Part shown: positions 7,301 to 17,306 of the stretch, piece by piece
Layout: each line of letters opens with the position of its first letter
Numbering within the stretch: the stretch's first letter is position 1
Notes under the pieces: model-generated
Told to the model about the DNA's origin: nothing
The model's input: only the letters and a program-made list of their open reading frames with translations
The model's database searches: none
Origin: Calothrix sp. PCC 7716
Lineage (GTDB): Bacteria > Cyanobacteriota > Cyanobacteriia > Cyanobacteriales > Nostocaceae
Reading direction: 5' to 3'
Assembly (NCBI RefSeq): GCF_019977735.1
Contig: NZ_AP025018.1
Span: forward strand, 9,552,580-9,616,579
Length of the DNA stretch: 64,000 bases
Position numbers and translations under genes: made by a program

Positions 7301-10036
7301 ATGAGGTCTATACAAATGACAAGTGAAAAAGCTTGTAATATTCTGAGAGAGGAACATCATCCCCTTGATGCTATCTTTGCTCCTAAAACTATTGCTGTAA
7401 TTGGCGCCAGCGACAGAGAAAATAGTGTTGGACATACTGTGCTTTGGAACCTAATTAGCAACCCCTTTGGCGGTACGGTATTTCCAGTCAATCCCAAACA
7501 TCACAGTGTCCTTGGTATTAAAACTTACCCTCAAGTGGGCGCCATTCCAGAAGCCGTAGATTTAGCAATTATTGCCACACCTGCTTTGACAGTTCCATCT
7601 ATTATAAGTGAATGTGCCGACTCAGGTGTTAAGGGCGCAATTATTCTTCCTGCTGGGTTTAAAGAAACGGGAAAAATTGGCGCCAGCTTAGAGCAGCAAA
7701 TATTAGAACAGGTACATCGAGGTAAAATGCGCCTGATTGGACCTAACTGCTTGGGTGTCATTAATACTCATATCGGTTTAAATGCCACATTTGCTAGCAG
7801 CATGGCTTTACCAGGTAAAGTTGGATTTATTAGCCAAAGCGGCGCCTTGTGTACGGCGATTTTGGACTGGAGTTTTCGCGAAAATGTTGGTTTTAGCTCA
7901 TTTATTTCGATTGGTTCAATGCTTGATGTTGGCTGGGGCGATTTAATTTATTACCTCAGTGAAGACCCGACTACAGAAAGTATTTTGATTTACATGGAAT
8001 CGATTGGTGATGCCCGCTCATTCCTTTCTGCCGCGCGGGAAGTTGCTTTAACTAAACCGATAATTGTGATTAAGGCTGGACGAACAGAAGCTGGAGCTTC
8101 TTCAGCAACTTCCCATACAGAAGCATTAACTGGAAGTGATGCAGTGTTCGATGCAGCATTGCGACGATGTGGAGTATTACGAGTTAATAGTATCTCCGAC
8201 TTATTTGATATGGCAGAGGTGTTAGCAAAACAACCTCGTCCCAAGGGTTCACGACTGACTATCATTACCAATGCTGGAGGACCGGGAGTATTGGCAACTG
8301 ATACATTAATAACCGATGGTGGGAAATTAGCAGAATTATCTGAACAAACTTGTGATGCACTCAACCAAATTTTACCAGCAAGCAATCATAGTAACCCAAT
8401 CGATTTGTTGGGGGATGCTGACCCAACTCGTTATACCCAAGCACTTGAAATTGCAGCCAAAGACCCGTCGAGCGATGGGTTGCTTGTTATTCTTACACCT
8501 CAAGCAATGACCAACCCAACTCAAACCGCGCGTCAATTAAAACCTTATGCCCAAATTGGTAAACCAGTACTGGCTTCTTGGATGGGTGATACTGACGTGC
8601 AAGCAGGAGCAGAAATTCTCAACCAAGCTTCCATACCCACATTCGCGTTTCCCGATACCGCAGCAAAAATATTTAACTACATGTGGCGTTATAGTTATAA
8701 CTTACAGGCTTTATATGAAACTCCCATACTTTCTTTCTGTACAGATATAGATACATGTAGCCGTATTTTAGCCCAAAACATTATTCAAAAAGCAAGGCTT
8801 GATGGTAGAACTTTGCTCACAGAAGTCGAGTCCAAACAAGTTCTTGCTGCTTACAATATTCCTGTTGTGGAAACATATATTGCAACAAGCCCACAACAAG
8901 CAGTTCAACTAGCTAATCAAATTGGTTATCCTGTTGTTCTCAAAATATTTTCTGAAACTATCACTCATAAAACAGATATCGATGGCGTACATTTAAATCT
9001 ACAAAATGCTTCTTCTGTAGAAGAGGCGTATAATCAAATTCAAGCAGGCGCCAGAGACTTCTTAGGTGTTACCGTCCAACCAATGGTAGATTTAACCAAC
9101 AGCTACGAACTAATTCTTGGTAGCAGCATTGACCCACAATTTGGTCCAGTACTGTTATTTGGTTATGGTGGACAACTAGTTGAAGTATTTCAAGATACAG
9201 CCTTGGGACTCCCTCCACTCAATACAACGCTCGCGCGAAGAATGATGGAGCAAACACATATATATAAAGCACTCAAAGGCGTTCGCGGTCGAAAACCAAT
9301 TAATATAGAACTTTTGGAGCAAATTTTAGTACAATTTAGTCAACTAGTGGTAGAGCAACCTTGGATTCAAGAAATAGATATAAATCCTCTTTTAGCAAAA
9401 CCAGGAATAACTCAACATTCCCTTATTGCCCTTGATGCTCGTATCGTCCTCCATGACTTAAACAAGAACCAAACCCAATTACCAAAACCCGCAATTCGTC
9501 CTTACCCAACACAATATGTATCGAATTGGACAATGAATAATGGTACATCCGTAGTAATTCGTCCGATTCGTCCAGAAGATGAACCGCTAATGGTTCAATT
9601 TCACAAAACTTTATCTGAAGAAAGCGTTTATTTTCGGTACTTCCATTTAATTAAATTGAGTCAGCGCATAACTCACGAACGTCTGACACGCATTTGTTTT
9701 ATTGATTACGACCGAGAAATGGTACTTGTAGCTGATTATCAAAATCCAATTACTCAACAACACGAAATTTTAGCAGTCGGGCGCCTAACCAAGGTTGATG
9801 GCGCCAACACAGCAGAATTTGCGATGTTAGTTAGCGACCGCTTCCAATGTCAAGGACTAGGAACAGAGTTACTTAAGCGACTGCTACAAATCGGACGTGA
9901 TGAGCGTTTAAAAGGAATATTCGCCGACATCTTAATAGAAAATATTGGGATGCAAAAAATTTGCGATAAACTTGGATTCCAAAAACACAGCCAATGTCAA
10001 AATTCTATCGTTCAATTTGGAATTAATTTTGAATGA
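7301..10036 (+). CDS. Acyl-CoA synthetase (NDP-forming)/GNAT fusion, Pat-like
   Basis: 911 residues, the size and domain order of Pat/YfiQ-type protein lysine acetyltransferases. Order: CoA-binding Rossmann domain (about 20-150, [17 protein letters not shown]), succinyl-CoA-ligase-like domain (about 170-320), linker domain, ATP-grasp (about 500-710, GYPVVLKI and [11 protein letters not shown]), and a C-terminal GNAT domain (about 745-905, [19 protein letters not shown] is the acetyl-CoA-binding A motif). H272 in SHTEALTG is at the position of the phospho-histidine of ADP-forming acetyl-CoA synthetases. Pat enzymes acetylate and switch off acetyl-CoA synthetase and other proteins; relatives with intact ligase sites make acyl-CoA. 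An AGGAG lies 7 bases before the ATG. It stands alone, divergent from the truncated WD40 gene. Confidence 0.85.
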   Translation: MRSIQMTSEKACNILREEHHPLDAIFAPKTIAVIGASDRENSVGHTVLWNLISNPFGGTVFPVNPKHHSVLGIKTYPQVGAIPEAVDLAIIATPALTVPSIISECADSGVKGAIILPAGFKETGKIGASLEQQILEQVHRGKMRLIGPNCLGVINTHIGLNATFASSMALPGKVGFISQSGALCTAILDWSFRENVGFSSFISIGSMLDVGWGDLIYYLSEDPTTESILIYMESIGDARSFLSAAREVALTKPIIVIKAGRTEAGASSATSHTEALTGSDAVFDAALRRCGVLRVNSISDLFDMAEVLAKQPRPKGSRLTIITNAGGPGVLATDTLITDGGKLAELSEQTCDALNQILPASNHSNPIDLLGDADPTRYTQALEIAAKDPSSDGLLVILTPQAMTNPTQTARQLKPYAQIGKPVLASWMGDTDVQAGAEILNQASIPTFAFPDTAAKIFNYMWRYSYNLQALYETPILSFCTDIDTCSRILAQNIIQKARLDGRTLLTEVESKQVLAAYNIPVVETYIATSPQQAVQLANQIGYPVVLKIFSETITHKTDIDGVHLNLQNASSVEEAYNQIQAGARDFLGVTVQPMVDLTNSYELILGSSIDPQFGPVLLFGYGGQLVEVFQDTALGLPPLNTTLARRMMEQTHIYKALKGVRGRKPINIELLEQILVQFSQLVVEQPWIQEIDINPLLAKPGITQHSLIALDARIVLHDLNKNQTQLPKPAIRPYPTQYVSNWTMNNGTSVVIRPIRPEDEPLMVQFHKTLSEESVYFRYFHLIKLSQRITHERLTRICFIDYDREMVLVADYQNPITQQHEILAVGRLTKVDGANTAEFAMLVSDRFQCQGLGTELLKRLLQIGRDERLKGIFADILIENIGMQKICDKLGFQKHSQCQNSIVQFGINFE

Positions 10037-10144
10037 TAAATTCTCAACGCATATTTGCAGTTCGTTACAAATACAGGATATAAGCTTACTTAAAAATTCT
10101 TAGTATGTTTATTTACTAATGCCAGTAAGTAGTTATGTAATATT

Positions 10145-10924
10145 TTATGCGACATTTTGAAGTGCGGAATATGGGTTGTAACTATAAGTAATATCTGAAA
10201 ATCCGTTTTGTAATTGTTGATCAAACCAATCTTTAACTTGTGTATGAAGTGTAGGATGATTTCCTTTGAGGGCTAAAACATAGTCAGCTTTGGCGTTAAA
10301 AATTTGAGATGCAATTGCGGTTTGTGTACCCATTGCATCAATAGTAATAATGCATCCAGCTATATCTAATAATTCTAGTAATGCAGGAATTGCAGTAATT
10401 TCATTCGATTTATCAGCTACTTTTACTTGCCCCAAAACAAGACGATGTTGACTTGACCACGCACTAACTATATGTAAAGCAGATTTTTCTTGTTCTCTAT
10501 CGTAAGAACCTTTAAGAGTCTTACCATCAATTGGAATTACCTGTGCGCCAACTGTTTCAACTATTGATTTTATCCAGCTTTGAAAACATTGCTCAAATAC
10601 TTTTGGGTTAATGCGTTCAAATACTCGCCGTGCAGGTATCATGACCAGGGATACCCCAAGGTAAATCTAAAAATTCCTTCAACCAATCGTGCTTGCTCAA
10701 CCCATAATTCTGCATATCTTCCCATCCTTGACCTCCCGCAATTACCGACAATATTCCAATAATTAAAATATCTGTTAACAAATGATAACGAGTTCTTTCT
10801 ACGCGGGGTCTTTGATGTCACTAAAAATTAATTTCATTTCTTTTGTTAGTGCAGCAGCGCTAGCTAAACTTAAATTATTAGAGCTTTTAGTAGTAGGCTT
10901 TTCTGATTTCAAACCTAATGCCAT
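10145..10924 (-). pseudogene. ISAs1-family transposase pseudogene (two frameshifts, 3' truncated)
   Basis: The reading starts at ATG 10922-10924 behind a GGGGGAAG ribosome site (MALGLKSEKPTTKSSN) and runs to IKDPA then TAG. Restoring one base in a C-run near 10808 continues it as RVERTRYHLLTDILIIGIL ... LPWGIPGHDT. A second shift near 10635 leads into the frame RVFERINPKVFEQCF ... PIDGKTLKGS ... ADYVLALKGNHPTLH, which is the ISAs1 (H-repeat) DDE transposase core. The C-terminal third with the last catalytic acidic residue is missing, and the frame ends in unrelated residues at 10145. No terminal inverted repeats were recognised. A dead insertion sequence. Confidence 0.85.
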
Positions 10925-11415
10925 GAGACTTCCCCCTTGATATAATAAAAATAGATGCTTTACTCCAACCCGCGTGTACTGTAAGCGTCTAGCTTGTTAA
11001 AAGTACCTGCTTATTTTATGTCAAACAGGAGTAAGTAAGCAAAATATTTATACATTTTAATAAGCTCAAACTTTTGAAATGTAAGAACAATAGTATGTAC
11101 TTCCAGCCTTAATAATATGTTTATTCTAAATAATTATTGAGTACTACAAAATTGACCTAGACACACATTTTAGTTAAATAATATGTATAATTAAATACAA
11201 TTTTAGATGCGCTTACCCTGCTTTATTTGAAAAATTGTTAAGTGCAGCTTGCAAAATTTTTGAATACAAAAGAACTAACTTCAAATAGGCTTATTTTTAA
11301 TATTTACGGGTATAATAACGATTAATTACTCAAATTATACGGAATTGTAAGCGCGTGCTTTATTGGGTTTGCAAATGTCAAATACTTCATACCTAGAACT
11401 AATTAACCTATAAAA
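10925..11415. other. A+T-rich intergenic region
   Basis: About 490 bp between the dead transposase and the AlkB-like gene, very A+T-rich. It contains no GGCGCC site and no reading frame I can support. It presumably includes the alkB promoter, but no clear -35/-10 pair stands out. Confidence 0.5.
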
Positions 11416-11958
11416 ATGACTGAAATTGAAATACCAAACCTTCTGATTATTGAAGATTTTTTAGATACACAGTGGGTTATTTTTCAAACATTGTTGTCAA
11501 CAGTTAAATGGGATGACAGCATGAGTGCGCGTAAAACAGCATCCTTTGGTGTCCCGTACAATTATTTACAAATGAGTTATGCTCAGGTGCCGATGCATCC
11601 ACATCTTGTGCCCATCCAGGCTAAACTATTAAGTCAACTTGGGGTTAATTTTAACAATTGTTTACTGAATTATTACGAAACTGGTAATAATAAGATGGGT
11701 TATCATTCTGATGACACAAGCGCCTTGCAACCAGGAACTGGTGTAGCAATTGTATCACTTGGACACCCTCGTAACATCACTTACCGCAATAAGAAAAATA
11801 AAAATATACGGCACAATTTTACGCTCTTGCCTGGTTCACTGTTATATATGGACAACTCGGTTCAAGATGAATGGGTACACGCTATAAATAAACAAAAAAG
11901 GGCTGATTCACGAATTAGTCTTACCTGGCGTGCTTTTGATGTAAATGAATTTGGTTAA
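11416..11958 (+). CDS. alkB: AlkB-like 2-oxoglutarate/Fe(II) dioxygenase
   Basis: 180 residues with the full AlkB signature. Iron ligands are H97 and D99 (in NKMGYHSDDT) and H155 (EWVHAI). The 2-oxoglutarate-binding arginines are R166 and R172 (SRISLTWRAF). The NYYETG-N segment before the HxD is typical of AlkB homologues of the ALKBH2/3 type. Such enzymes remove methyl groups from alkylated DNA or RNA bases by oxidation. It is a single-gene unit with long A+T-rich DNA upstream. Substrate preference (DNA, RNA or protein) is not decided by the sequence. Confidence 0.85.
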   Translation: MTEIEIPNLLIIEDFLDTQWVIFQTLLSTVKWDDSMSARKTASFGVPYNYLQMSYAQVPMHPHLVPIQAKLLSQLGVNFNNCLLNYYETGNNKMGYHSDDTSALQPGTGVAIVSLGHPRNITYRNKKNKNIRHNFTLLPGSLLYMDNSVQDEWVHAINKQKRADSRISLTWRAFDVNEFG

Positions 11959-12105
11959 GTATACAAACAGTGTCATAAGTCACCGTAATGTAAAACGGAG
12001 CTTTTCTCGCAGGGTGGCATCTATTAAAGTCTCAAAATATTTAAGATTCTAGCCTTCGGCAAATGCTCCGCATTACGCTACGCGACTAATGACAATTTAT
12101 AGGTT
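11959..12105. repeat. Interspersed repeat remnant
   Basis: A short gap between convergent genes carrying segments such as TTCGGCAAATGCTCCGCATT and GCTACGCGACTAATGAC that look like common Nostocales repeats. No terminator hairpin could be fixed. Confidence 0.35.
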
Positions 12106-12879
12106 TTACGATGCTTGGGATATTAATTGGTTGGCTATTTGCTGTGCTTGGTTGATGGGGATGGCGAAACCTAGTCCTTGGGCGCCTTGAATAATAGCAG
12201 TATTAATACCTATTACTTGTCCGCGTTGGTTTAATAGTGGTCCTCCTGAGTTACCTGGGTTAATAGCTGCGTCTGTTTGAATAAAGTTGACGTTGCGACC
12301 ACGGGCGCCTATATCACGACTGCTTCGACCTGTTCCGCTTATAATGCCTACAGTGACGGTGTTGTCTAAACCGAGGGGGTTGCCTATTGCTATTGCCCAC
12401 TCACCTGGTTTGAGTCGGTCGGAGTTACCCATATTTACAACAGGTAAATTGTTAGCTTGAATTTCTATAACTGCTACATCCATACGTCGGTCTTCTCCTA
12501 CTACTCTACCCGAATAACGGCGCCCCGAAGTGAGGGTTACTGTTACTCGGTCGGCGCCATCTACTACGTGAGCGTTTGTTAGAATTAAACCATCTCGCCT
12601 AAATATAAATCCTGAACCTGTACCACGTGCAACTCTCCTACCGCTAAAGCTATCGGAATTTTGAAAGGTACGCGATGAGTCAATTCGTACAACGGCAGGG
12701 CCTGTTCGTTCAACTGCCGTAGCAACAAAATTATTATCATTAGCAGCGAATGATGGAGATGACTCGAAAGGTACTTGTGTTGATGCTGGAACAACTTGTG
12801 GTCCTAAAAAAGCAGCCATTGCTCCAAAGGTTAATAAAGATAAAGTAGCTACTGTACTTTTTTTAGCAGTAAAAGACAT
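12106..12879 (-). CDS. HtrA/HhoA-type S1C serine protease lacking a PDZ domain
   Basis: 257 residues. An N-terminal hydrophobic segment (about 9-30) targets it to the periplasm or membrane. The trypsin-like triad is complete: H104 (TNAHVV), D134 ([10 protein letters not shown]) and S211 (NPGNSGGPL). Cyanobacterial HhoA/HhoB/HtrA proteins normally continue for about 100 residues into a PDZ domain. This one stops right after the segment that normally leads into PDZ ([16 protein letters not shown]), and downstream DNA shows no PDZ coding in that frame. The protease domain alone may be active but would lack the usual substrate-sensing and oligomer control. It lies 32 bp downstream of an M28 peptidase gene on the same strand, probably as one transcript. 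Confidence 0.88.
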   Translation of the reverse strand: MSFTAKKSTVATLSLLTFGAMAAFLGPQVVPASTQVPFESSPSFAANDNNFVATAVERTGPAVVRIDSSRTFQNSDSFSGRRVARGTGSGFIFRRDGLILTNAHVVDGADRVTVTLTSGRRYSGRVVGEDRRMDVAVIEIQANNLPVVNMGNSDRLKPGEWAIAIGNPLGLDNTVTVGIISGTGRSSRDIGARGRNVNFIQTDAAINPGNSGGPLLNQRGQVIGINTAIIQGAQGLGFAIPINQAQQIANQLISQAS

Positions 12880-12911
12880 TGCAATTATCCTAGTGTGAGT
12901 AAGTAAGTATC

Positions 12912-14186
12912 TTAGAAACCCGGTTTCTTGCTTATTAAGCGTTTGAAAATATCCAAACCAGCTTGACTAGTTTCATCAAGTAGTTTTGGGTCTACGGTTT
13001 TATCGTTCGGTGAATGGTAGTTTGGCTCCATACCTCGATAGAAAAACAGAATAGGTACACCTTTGGCTGCGAAGGGAGCATGGTCACTGGCGCCGTTTGC
13101 ATAGCTGGCACCGAACAACTCAGCTTTTGGTTGGACAACTTGGGCTAATTTGGTTAAATCTGAACTACCACCAATTAGCAATTTGTTGTTCACTCCAACC
13201 ATATCAAAGTTCATCATCCCTTTTAGTTCACTAAGGAACTGTGGAGTCGCAGCGTCAACAAATGCGCGCGAACCATGCAAACCGTCTTCTTCTCCATCAA
13301 AAGCAATAAACCAAGCTTGACGAGCTAAGGGTGTTTTTGAAACTTTTCGCGCAATATCAAGTACTACCGCAGTTCCCGAAGCATTATCATTTGCTCCTGG
13401 GGCGCCTTCTACTGAGTCAAAATGACCACCTAATATAACGCGCGGTTGTGTAACACCTTCTTGATAAGCGATGACATTACGTCCTGTAACATCAATGTTT
13501 TGACCGTTAGCGTTGAGGTTAATAGGTGACCGTTCAGGGGGCGCCTCTGCATAAAGCTTGTTGCCTTCATCACCTGATATACCTAAAACAGGTATTTGTG
13601 AGTTTTGAGTCAGCGTACCATATGTAAGGTTGCCAGCTTTATTATTAACTATGACTACACCAATGGCGCCTGCATCTATAGCATTAGTAACTTTTTCTGA
13701 AAATCGTATTTCACCGCGTTTAACAAGTGCTATTGCTCCTTTGACGTTAACTGTGGCAAAATCGTTTGCACGCCCAAAGTTAGGGACTGTTACAAGTCTT
13801 GCTGAAAGTTTACCAGGCGCCGAACCTTTAAATGCACTGGCTTTAATGTTTCTTCCATCTACCGTTAAACTTGAGCCAAAGTCCCGAAATTTAGAGTAGG
13901 TAAAGGTTTGAATACGAGTTCTGTAACCAGCTTTGCGATATTGCTGTTCTATATAAGCACTGGCTTTTTCGTTCGTAGGAGTACCAGCAACGCGCGGCCC
14001 CATATTGACTAAGTTTTGTACATCTGTATAAGCTTGACTATCAGTTTGATTTTGAGTTTTTTGTTTAACGGTTGGTTCTACTGCATTTATTATGTTAGAT
14101 TGAATCGCACAAGCTGGAGGTATGATAAATAATGACGTTGCCAGTACAACCTTAAGCCAGGATTTAGTTTGTGGTTTTACGGACAT
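12912..14186 (-). CDS. Exported M28-family zinc aminopeptidase with PA domain
   Basis: 424 residues. A signal segment (about 11-27) ends PPACA, a weak lipobox around C26. A protease-associated (PA) domain occupies about 125-215 ([20 protein letters not shown]). The M28 catalytic domain follows with all metal and catalytic residues visible: H255 and D257 (GGHFDSV), D267 (GANDNASG), E299/E300 (FDGEEDG), D328 (MNFDMVG) and H391 (NYHSPND). These enzymes trim N-terminal residues from peptides outside the cytoplasm. It is followed 32 bp on by the PDZ-less serine protease gene, suggesting a joint extracytoplasmic protein-degradation role. Confidence 0.88.
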   Translation of the reverse strand: MSVKPQTKSWLKVVLATSLFIIPPACAIQSNIINAVEPTVKQKTQNQTDSQAYTDVQNLVNMGPRVAGTPTNEKASAYIEQQYRKAGYRTRIQTFTYSKFRDFGSSLTVDGRNIKASAFKGSAPGKLSARLVTVPNFGRANDFATVNVKGAIALVKRGEIRFSEKVTNAIDAGAIGVVIVNNKAGNLTYGTLTQNSQIPVLGISGDEGNKLYAEAPPERSPINLNANGQNIDVTGRNVIAYQEGVTQPRVILGGHFDSVEGAPGANDNASGTAVVLDIARKVSKTPLARQAWFIAFDGEEDGLHGSRAFVDAATPQFLSELKGMMNFDMVGVNNKLLIGGSSDLTKLAQVVQPKAELFGASYANGASDHAPFAAKGVPILFFYRGMEPNYHSPNDKTVDPKLLDETSQAGLDIFKRLISKKPGF

Positions 14187-14530
14187 AGAGTGTGTAAGTG
14201 CTGTATATCTATAGTGTGTAAATTAAATATGACAAAAAAATGTCAGCATATGTTTTCAGACAAAAAACGAGATATTATTAAATACCTCTTTTGTTCGGTT
14301 ATTACTACTCTTTAGTACGGTTATAATCTACAGCTTCAGTTAACTTGTCTTCTTTCTTCTCACTAATCTGATAGCGGTATATCTTATTTTCAGATTGTCT
14401 TGCCTTACCTTCATAATAAACGAAACTTTGACGTTTTTTTTGATGTTAAAGCAAACCACTTTGTCAAATTATGCTCATATGGTAATATAATAAAAACTCT
14501 ATACTTACATATTTATATAATTTAACAACA
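14187..14530. other. Divergent intergenic region
   Basis: About 345 bp between the divergent M28 peptidase and PEP-CTERM genes. A+T-rich with no reading frame. It should hold both promoters, but no motif is convincing enough to place. Confidence 0.45.
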
Positions 14531-15166
14531 ATGATTAAGAATACACATAAAATTGTAGGAATCGCAGCTAATGGCGTATTGTTAACTCTTTGCGTAATAC
14601 CGCACGCTCAAGCTTATCAATTATTTACAGACCGCAATAGTTGGAACAATGCCACACAGAACCAATCATTAGTAACAGAACAATTCAATGAAGAAGACTT
14701 TGTAACACCGAATACAATTTTTGATAGTGGGTTAAGATATGTAGACTCAGGATTTTTAGGTGGTGCCAGAGTATCTCAAGGCAGTTTAGAAGTAGGCTTA
14801 GGATTTCCTGGAAGCTTAGAAGAGTTTGCTTTTGCCAACCCTGTTAAAGGATTCAGCTTTAATTTTAAAGTCAAAAAAAGTACATTTGCAATCGAAGATA
14901 CTAGAAGTTTTGGTAGTGTAAATTTAGGTAGTTTTGGTGATTCGGGCTTCTTTGGAGTGCTAGCTTCTAATGAAGAGGCGCCTATTTTAGGTTTTAGAAC
15001 TTTAAGTAGTGGAGAAATTGGTTCTAATGTAATTCGCAATTTTAGTCTTACCCAAACAAACACACTAACTAAAGTGCCAGAAAATAGTAGTACATGGACA
15101 TTGGGTATTTTAGGCTTAGGGTTTTTGTTTTATAAAAAGATACTCGCAAAGTCACGTAATATCTAA
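14531..15166 (+). CDS. PEP-CTERM sorting-domain protein
   Basis: 211 residues. A signal peptide (about 1-28, ending AQA) is followed by a beta-rich domain with many F/G/S residues. The last 30 residues have the tripartite PEP-CTERM tail: V-P-E-N (about residue 181), a hydrophobic helix (TLGILGLGFLFY) and a basic end (KKILAKSRN). Such tails direct proteins to exosortase for surface or extracellular-matrix display. A related early segment (F-T-D-R-N-S-W-N-N-A) is common in these cyanobacterial proteins. No exosortase lies nearby, which is normal. Function of the surface domain is unknown. Confidence 0.8.
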   Translation: MIKNTHKIVGIAANGVLLTLCVIPHAQAYQLFTDRNSWNNATQNQSLVTEQFNEEDFVTPNTIFDSGLRYVDSGFLGGARVSQGSLEVGLGFPGSLEEFAFANPVKGFSFNFKVKKSTFAIEDTRSFGSVNLGSFGDSGFFGVLASNEEAPILGFRTLSSGEIGSNVIRNFSLTQTNTLTKVPENSSTWTLGILGLGFLFYKKILAKSRNI

Positions 15167-15320
15167 ATTGCATAAATTGTCATTCTAAGCATAGCGAAGA
15201 ATGTAAAGAACATATTCTTAATATTACAGTTCATTAAAATGGACTTTTGCTACTCGCGCCTAGGGACTTTTAGTTCTAGGCGGGTATGAGTTTTTATTTT
15301 ACAAATTCTGTGACATAATT

Positions 15321-17276
15321 TTAACTCTCTGTCAGCCAATAAAATTGATATCCTTCTAGAGTGATGCGACCATCAGATTGAAGAGGCTTTATACCACTAT
15401 ATAAATCAACAAACTTACTATAACTGTTAAAGCCTGTATTTCTAAGCTTATCTAAATCTAAGTATTGGGGATTTGCATCAAAATTGGCAATGACCAATAC
15501 TTTTTCTGATGGACGTTGATGATTAAAACGAATATAACATAGTAAATGTTCATTGCCTATGTGCAGCAATTCGCGGTTGTTAAAATCGGCAAATGCAGAG
15601 ATTTCTTTACGGATAGCAATCATTTTTTTCATACCAGTGAATACCCTGTATTCCACTGTGCCTTGTTTTTTACGTAATTCTGCTTTTTCCCAATCAATTT
15701 TAGGGCGATGTACCCAACGATTGTCATTGATTTTGCTTGGGTCATCTGTATAACTGTAATCATTAAGTACAGCAATTGCATCGCCATTATACATTAAAGG
15801 GATTCCGCCAAAAGATAGAATAATGCCGTGGAGTAGTAAAATTCTATTTATTGCAAGGTCAATCAGACGCTCCGAGGCAGTTAAGAGCGCAGATTCTAAT
15901 CCAACCAAAGAAGCTAATGAACCGCAAATACGCGCATCTCCTGTAGCTTCATTAGGCATGAATACCAATCCCTTAGATAATGATGAATCAAACTTACCGC
16001 TCAAGTAATCAACTAAAAATTTTCTATGTGTTCTTGGCTCATAACCAGCTACTTGAATATCATAATCGTCAAAACCAAAACCAATGTCATCATGACAACG
16101 CACATAGTTTAGCCAAGTCGCGCGTTCTAATTTGTTAGGCAAACTTTTTATACCTTGGTAAAGTAGTTTAGTGTTTTTAGTTGCGATTCCATCCCATAAT
16201 AATGCCATTAAAGTAGCGTTATAAGCAATCTCGCATTCTTTGGCAGCGATTGCATCTTCACCAAAATACTTAATTACTTCAACAGGGGCAACGATCGCTT
16301 CGGCGATAAATAACACACCAGGTGCCGTCACTTGACAACAATCTTTCATTAACTGCAAAATTAGATGGGCATTGCGCTCATTCTGGCAAGAAGTGCCGAT
16401 TTTTTTCCATAAAAAAGCAACAGCATCGAGTCGGAGAATATCTACACCTTGATTTGCCCAAAACAGAATAATGTCGAGCATTTCAATAAAAACTCTCGGA
16501 TTGCTGTAATTTAAATCCCACTGATAACTATGGAAAACCGTCATTACCCATTTTCCCATCTCGCTATTCCAAGTAAAATTACTTGGAGCTGTTTCAGGAA
16601 AAACCTCTGGCATGTTTTCCTCAAACATATCAGGAATTTCTCTGTTTTCAAAAATATAATAGTAATCTTGAAAATTACGATCTCCCATACTTGCTTTTCT
16701 AGCCCATTCATGCTCATCAGATGTATGATTAAGCACAATGTCTAGAACCAGCAAAATATCACGCTTTCTAAACTCACAAGCAATACGACGAATATCTTCT
16801 AAATCACCAACTCTTTCGTCAACTTCTCTAAAATCACTGATAGCATAGCCCCCATCACTTTTACCAATTGGACACTTCAAAATCGGCATAATATGTACCA
16901 TATTAATACCTAGCTCTTGAAAATAGCCTATTTTGTTTTCTAAATCTGCTAGGTTTTCTGCAAAACCGTTGGAATAAAGAGCCATACCTACCCATTTTTG
17001 AGACAAAAACCAGTTGTGGTCTTGTTCGCGTTGAATATCCAACCGCTCTAACTCTGGAGAGCGGTCAATATAGCCTTTCGCCATTGTTTCAACTAGCCGT
17101 AACATTTGCACTTTAAAATCATCGCGATGTCCGTATAGTGTAAAAAATAACGAATGAATAGCGTAAAAGTTCGCACCGAGACGAGTATAAAAATGCCGCA
17201 AATCTTGCCGACGAATTTCCGGCTTTAAATCGTCGAGTATCGAATTTAATAGTGAGTGAGAAATTTGTTCGTACAT
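15321..17276 (-). CDS. ams: Amylosucrase (GH13)
   Basis: 651 residues, the family's usual size. The N-terminal helical domain (about 1-85) is characteristic of amylosucrase. The (beta/alpha)8 barrel then shows H184 (VLNHTSDEHEW), R282 and the nucleophile D284 (LRLDAV), the acid/base E326 (FIAEAI), and H395/D396 (VRCHDDIGF). These line up with H187, R284, D286, E328, H392 and D393 of the Neisseria enzyme. The reaction transfers glucose from sucrose to glucan or acceptors, releasing fructose; hydrolysis and isomer formation are side reactions. It lies 30 bp downstream of sucrose-phosphate synthase on the same strand, a pairing also known in other cyanobacteria, so it probably returns sucrose carbon to glycogen. 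It could alternatively act mainly as a sucrose hydrolase. Confidence 0.88.
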   Translation of the reverse strand: MYEQISHSLLNSILDDLKPEIRRQDLRHFYTRLGANFYAIHSLFFTLYGHRDDFKVQMLRLVETMAKGYIDRSPELERLDIQREQDHNWFLSQKWVGMALYSNGFAENLADLENKIGYFQELGINMVHIMPILKCPIGKSDGGYAISDFREVDERVGDLEDIRRIACEFRKRDILLVLDIVLNHTSDEHEWARKASMGDRNFQDYYYIFENREIPDMFEENMPEVFPETAPSNFTWNSEMGKWVMTVFHSYQWDLNYSNPRVFIEMLDIILFWANQGVDILRLDAVAFLWKKIGTSCQNERNAHLILQLMKDCCQVTAPGVLFIAEAIVAPVEVIKYFGEDAIAAKECEIAYNATLMALLWDGIATKNTKLLYQGIKSLPNKLERATWLNYVRCHDDIGFGFDDYDIQVAGYEPRTHRKFLVDYLSGKFDSSLSKGLVFMPNEATGDARICGSLASLVGLESALLTASERLIDLAINRILLLHGIILSFGGIPLMYNGDAIAVLNDYSYTDDPSKINDNRWVHRPKIDWEKAELRKKQGTVEYRVFTGMKKMIAIRKEISAFADFNNRELLHIGNEHLLCYIRFNHQRPSEKVLVIANFDANPQYLDLDKLRNTGFNSYSKFVDLYSGIKPLQSDGRITLEGYQFYWLTES

Positions 17277-17306
17277 AGTATTATCTTAATTATCGTGACA
17301 TTCTCT

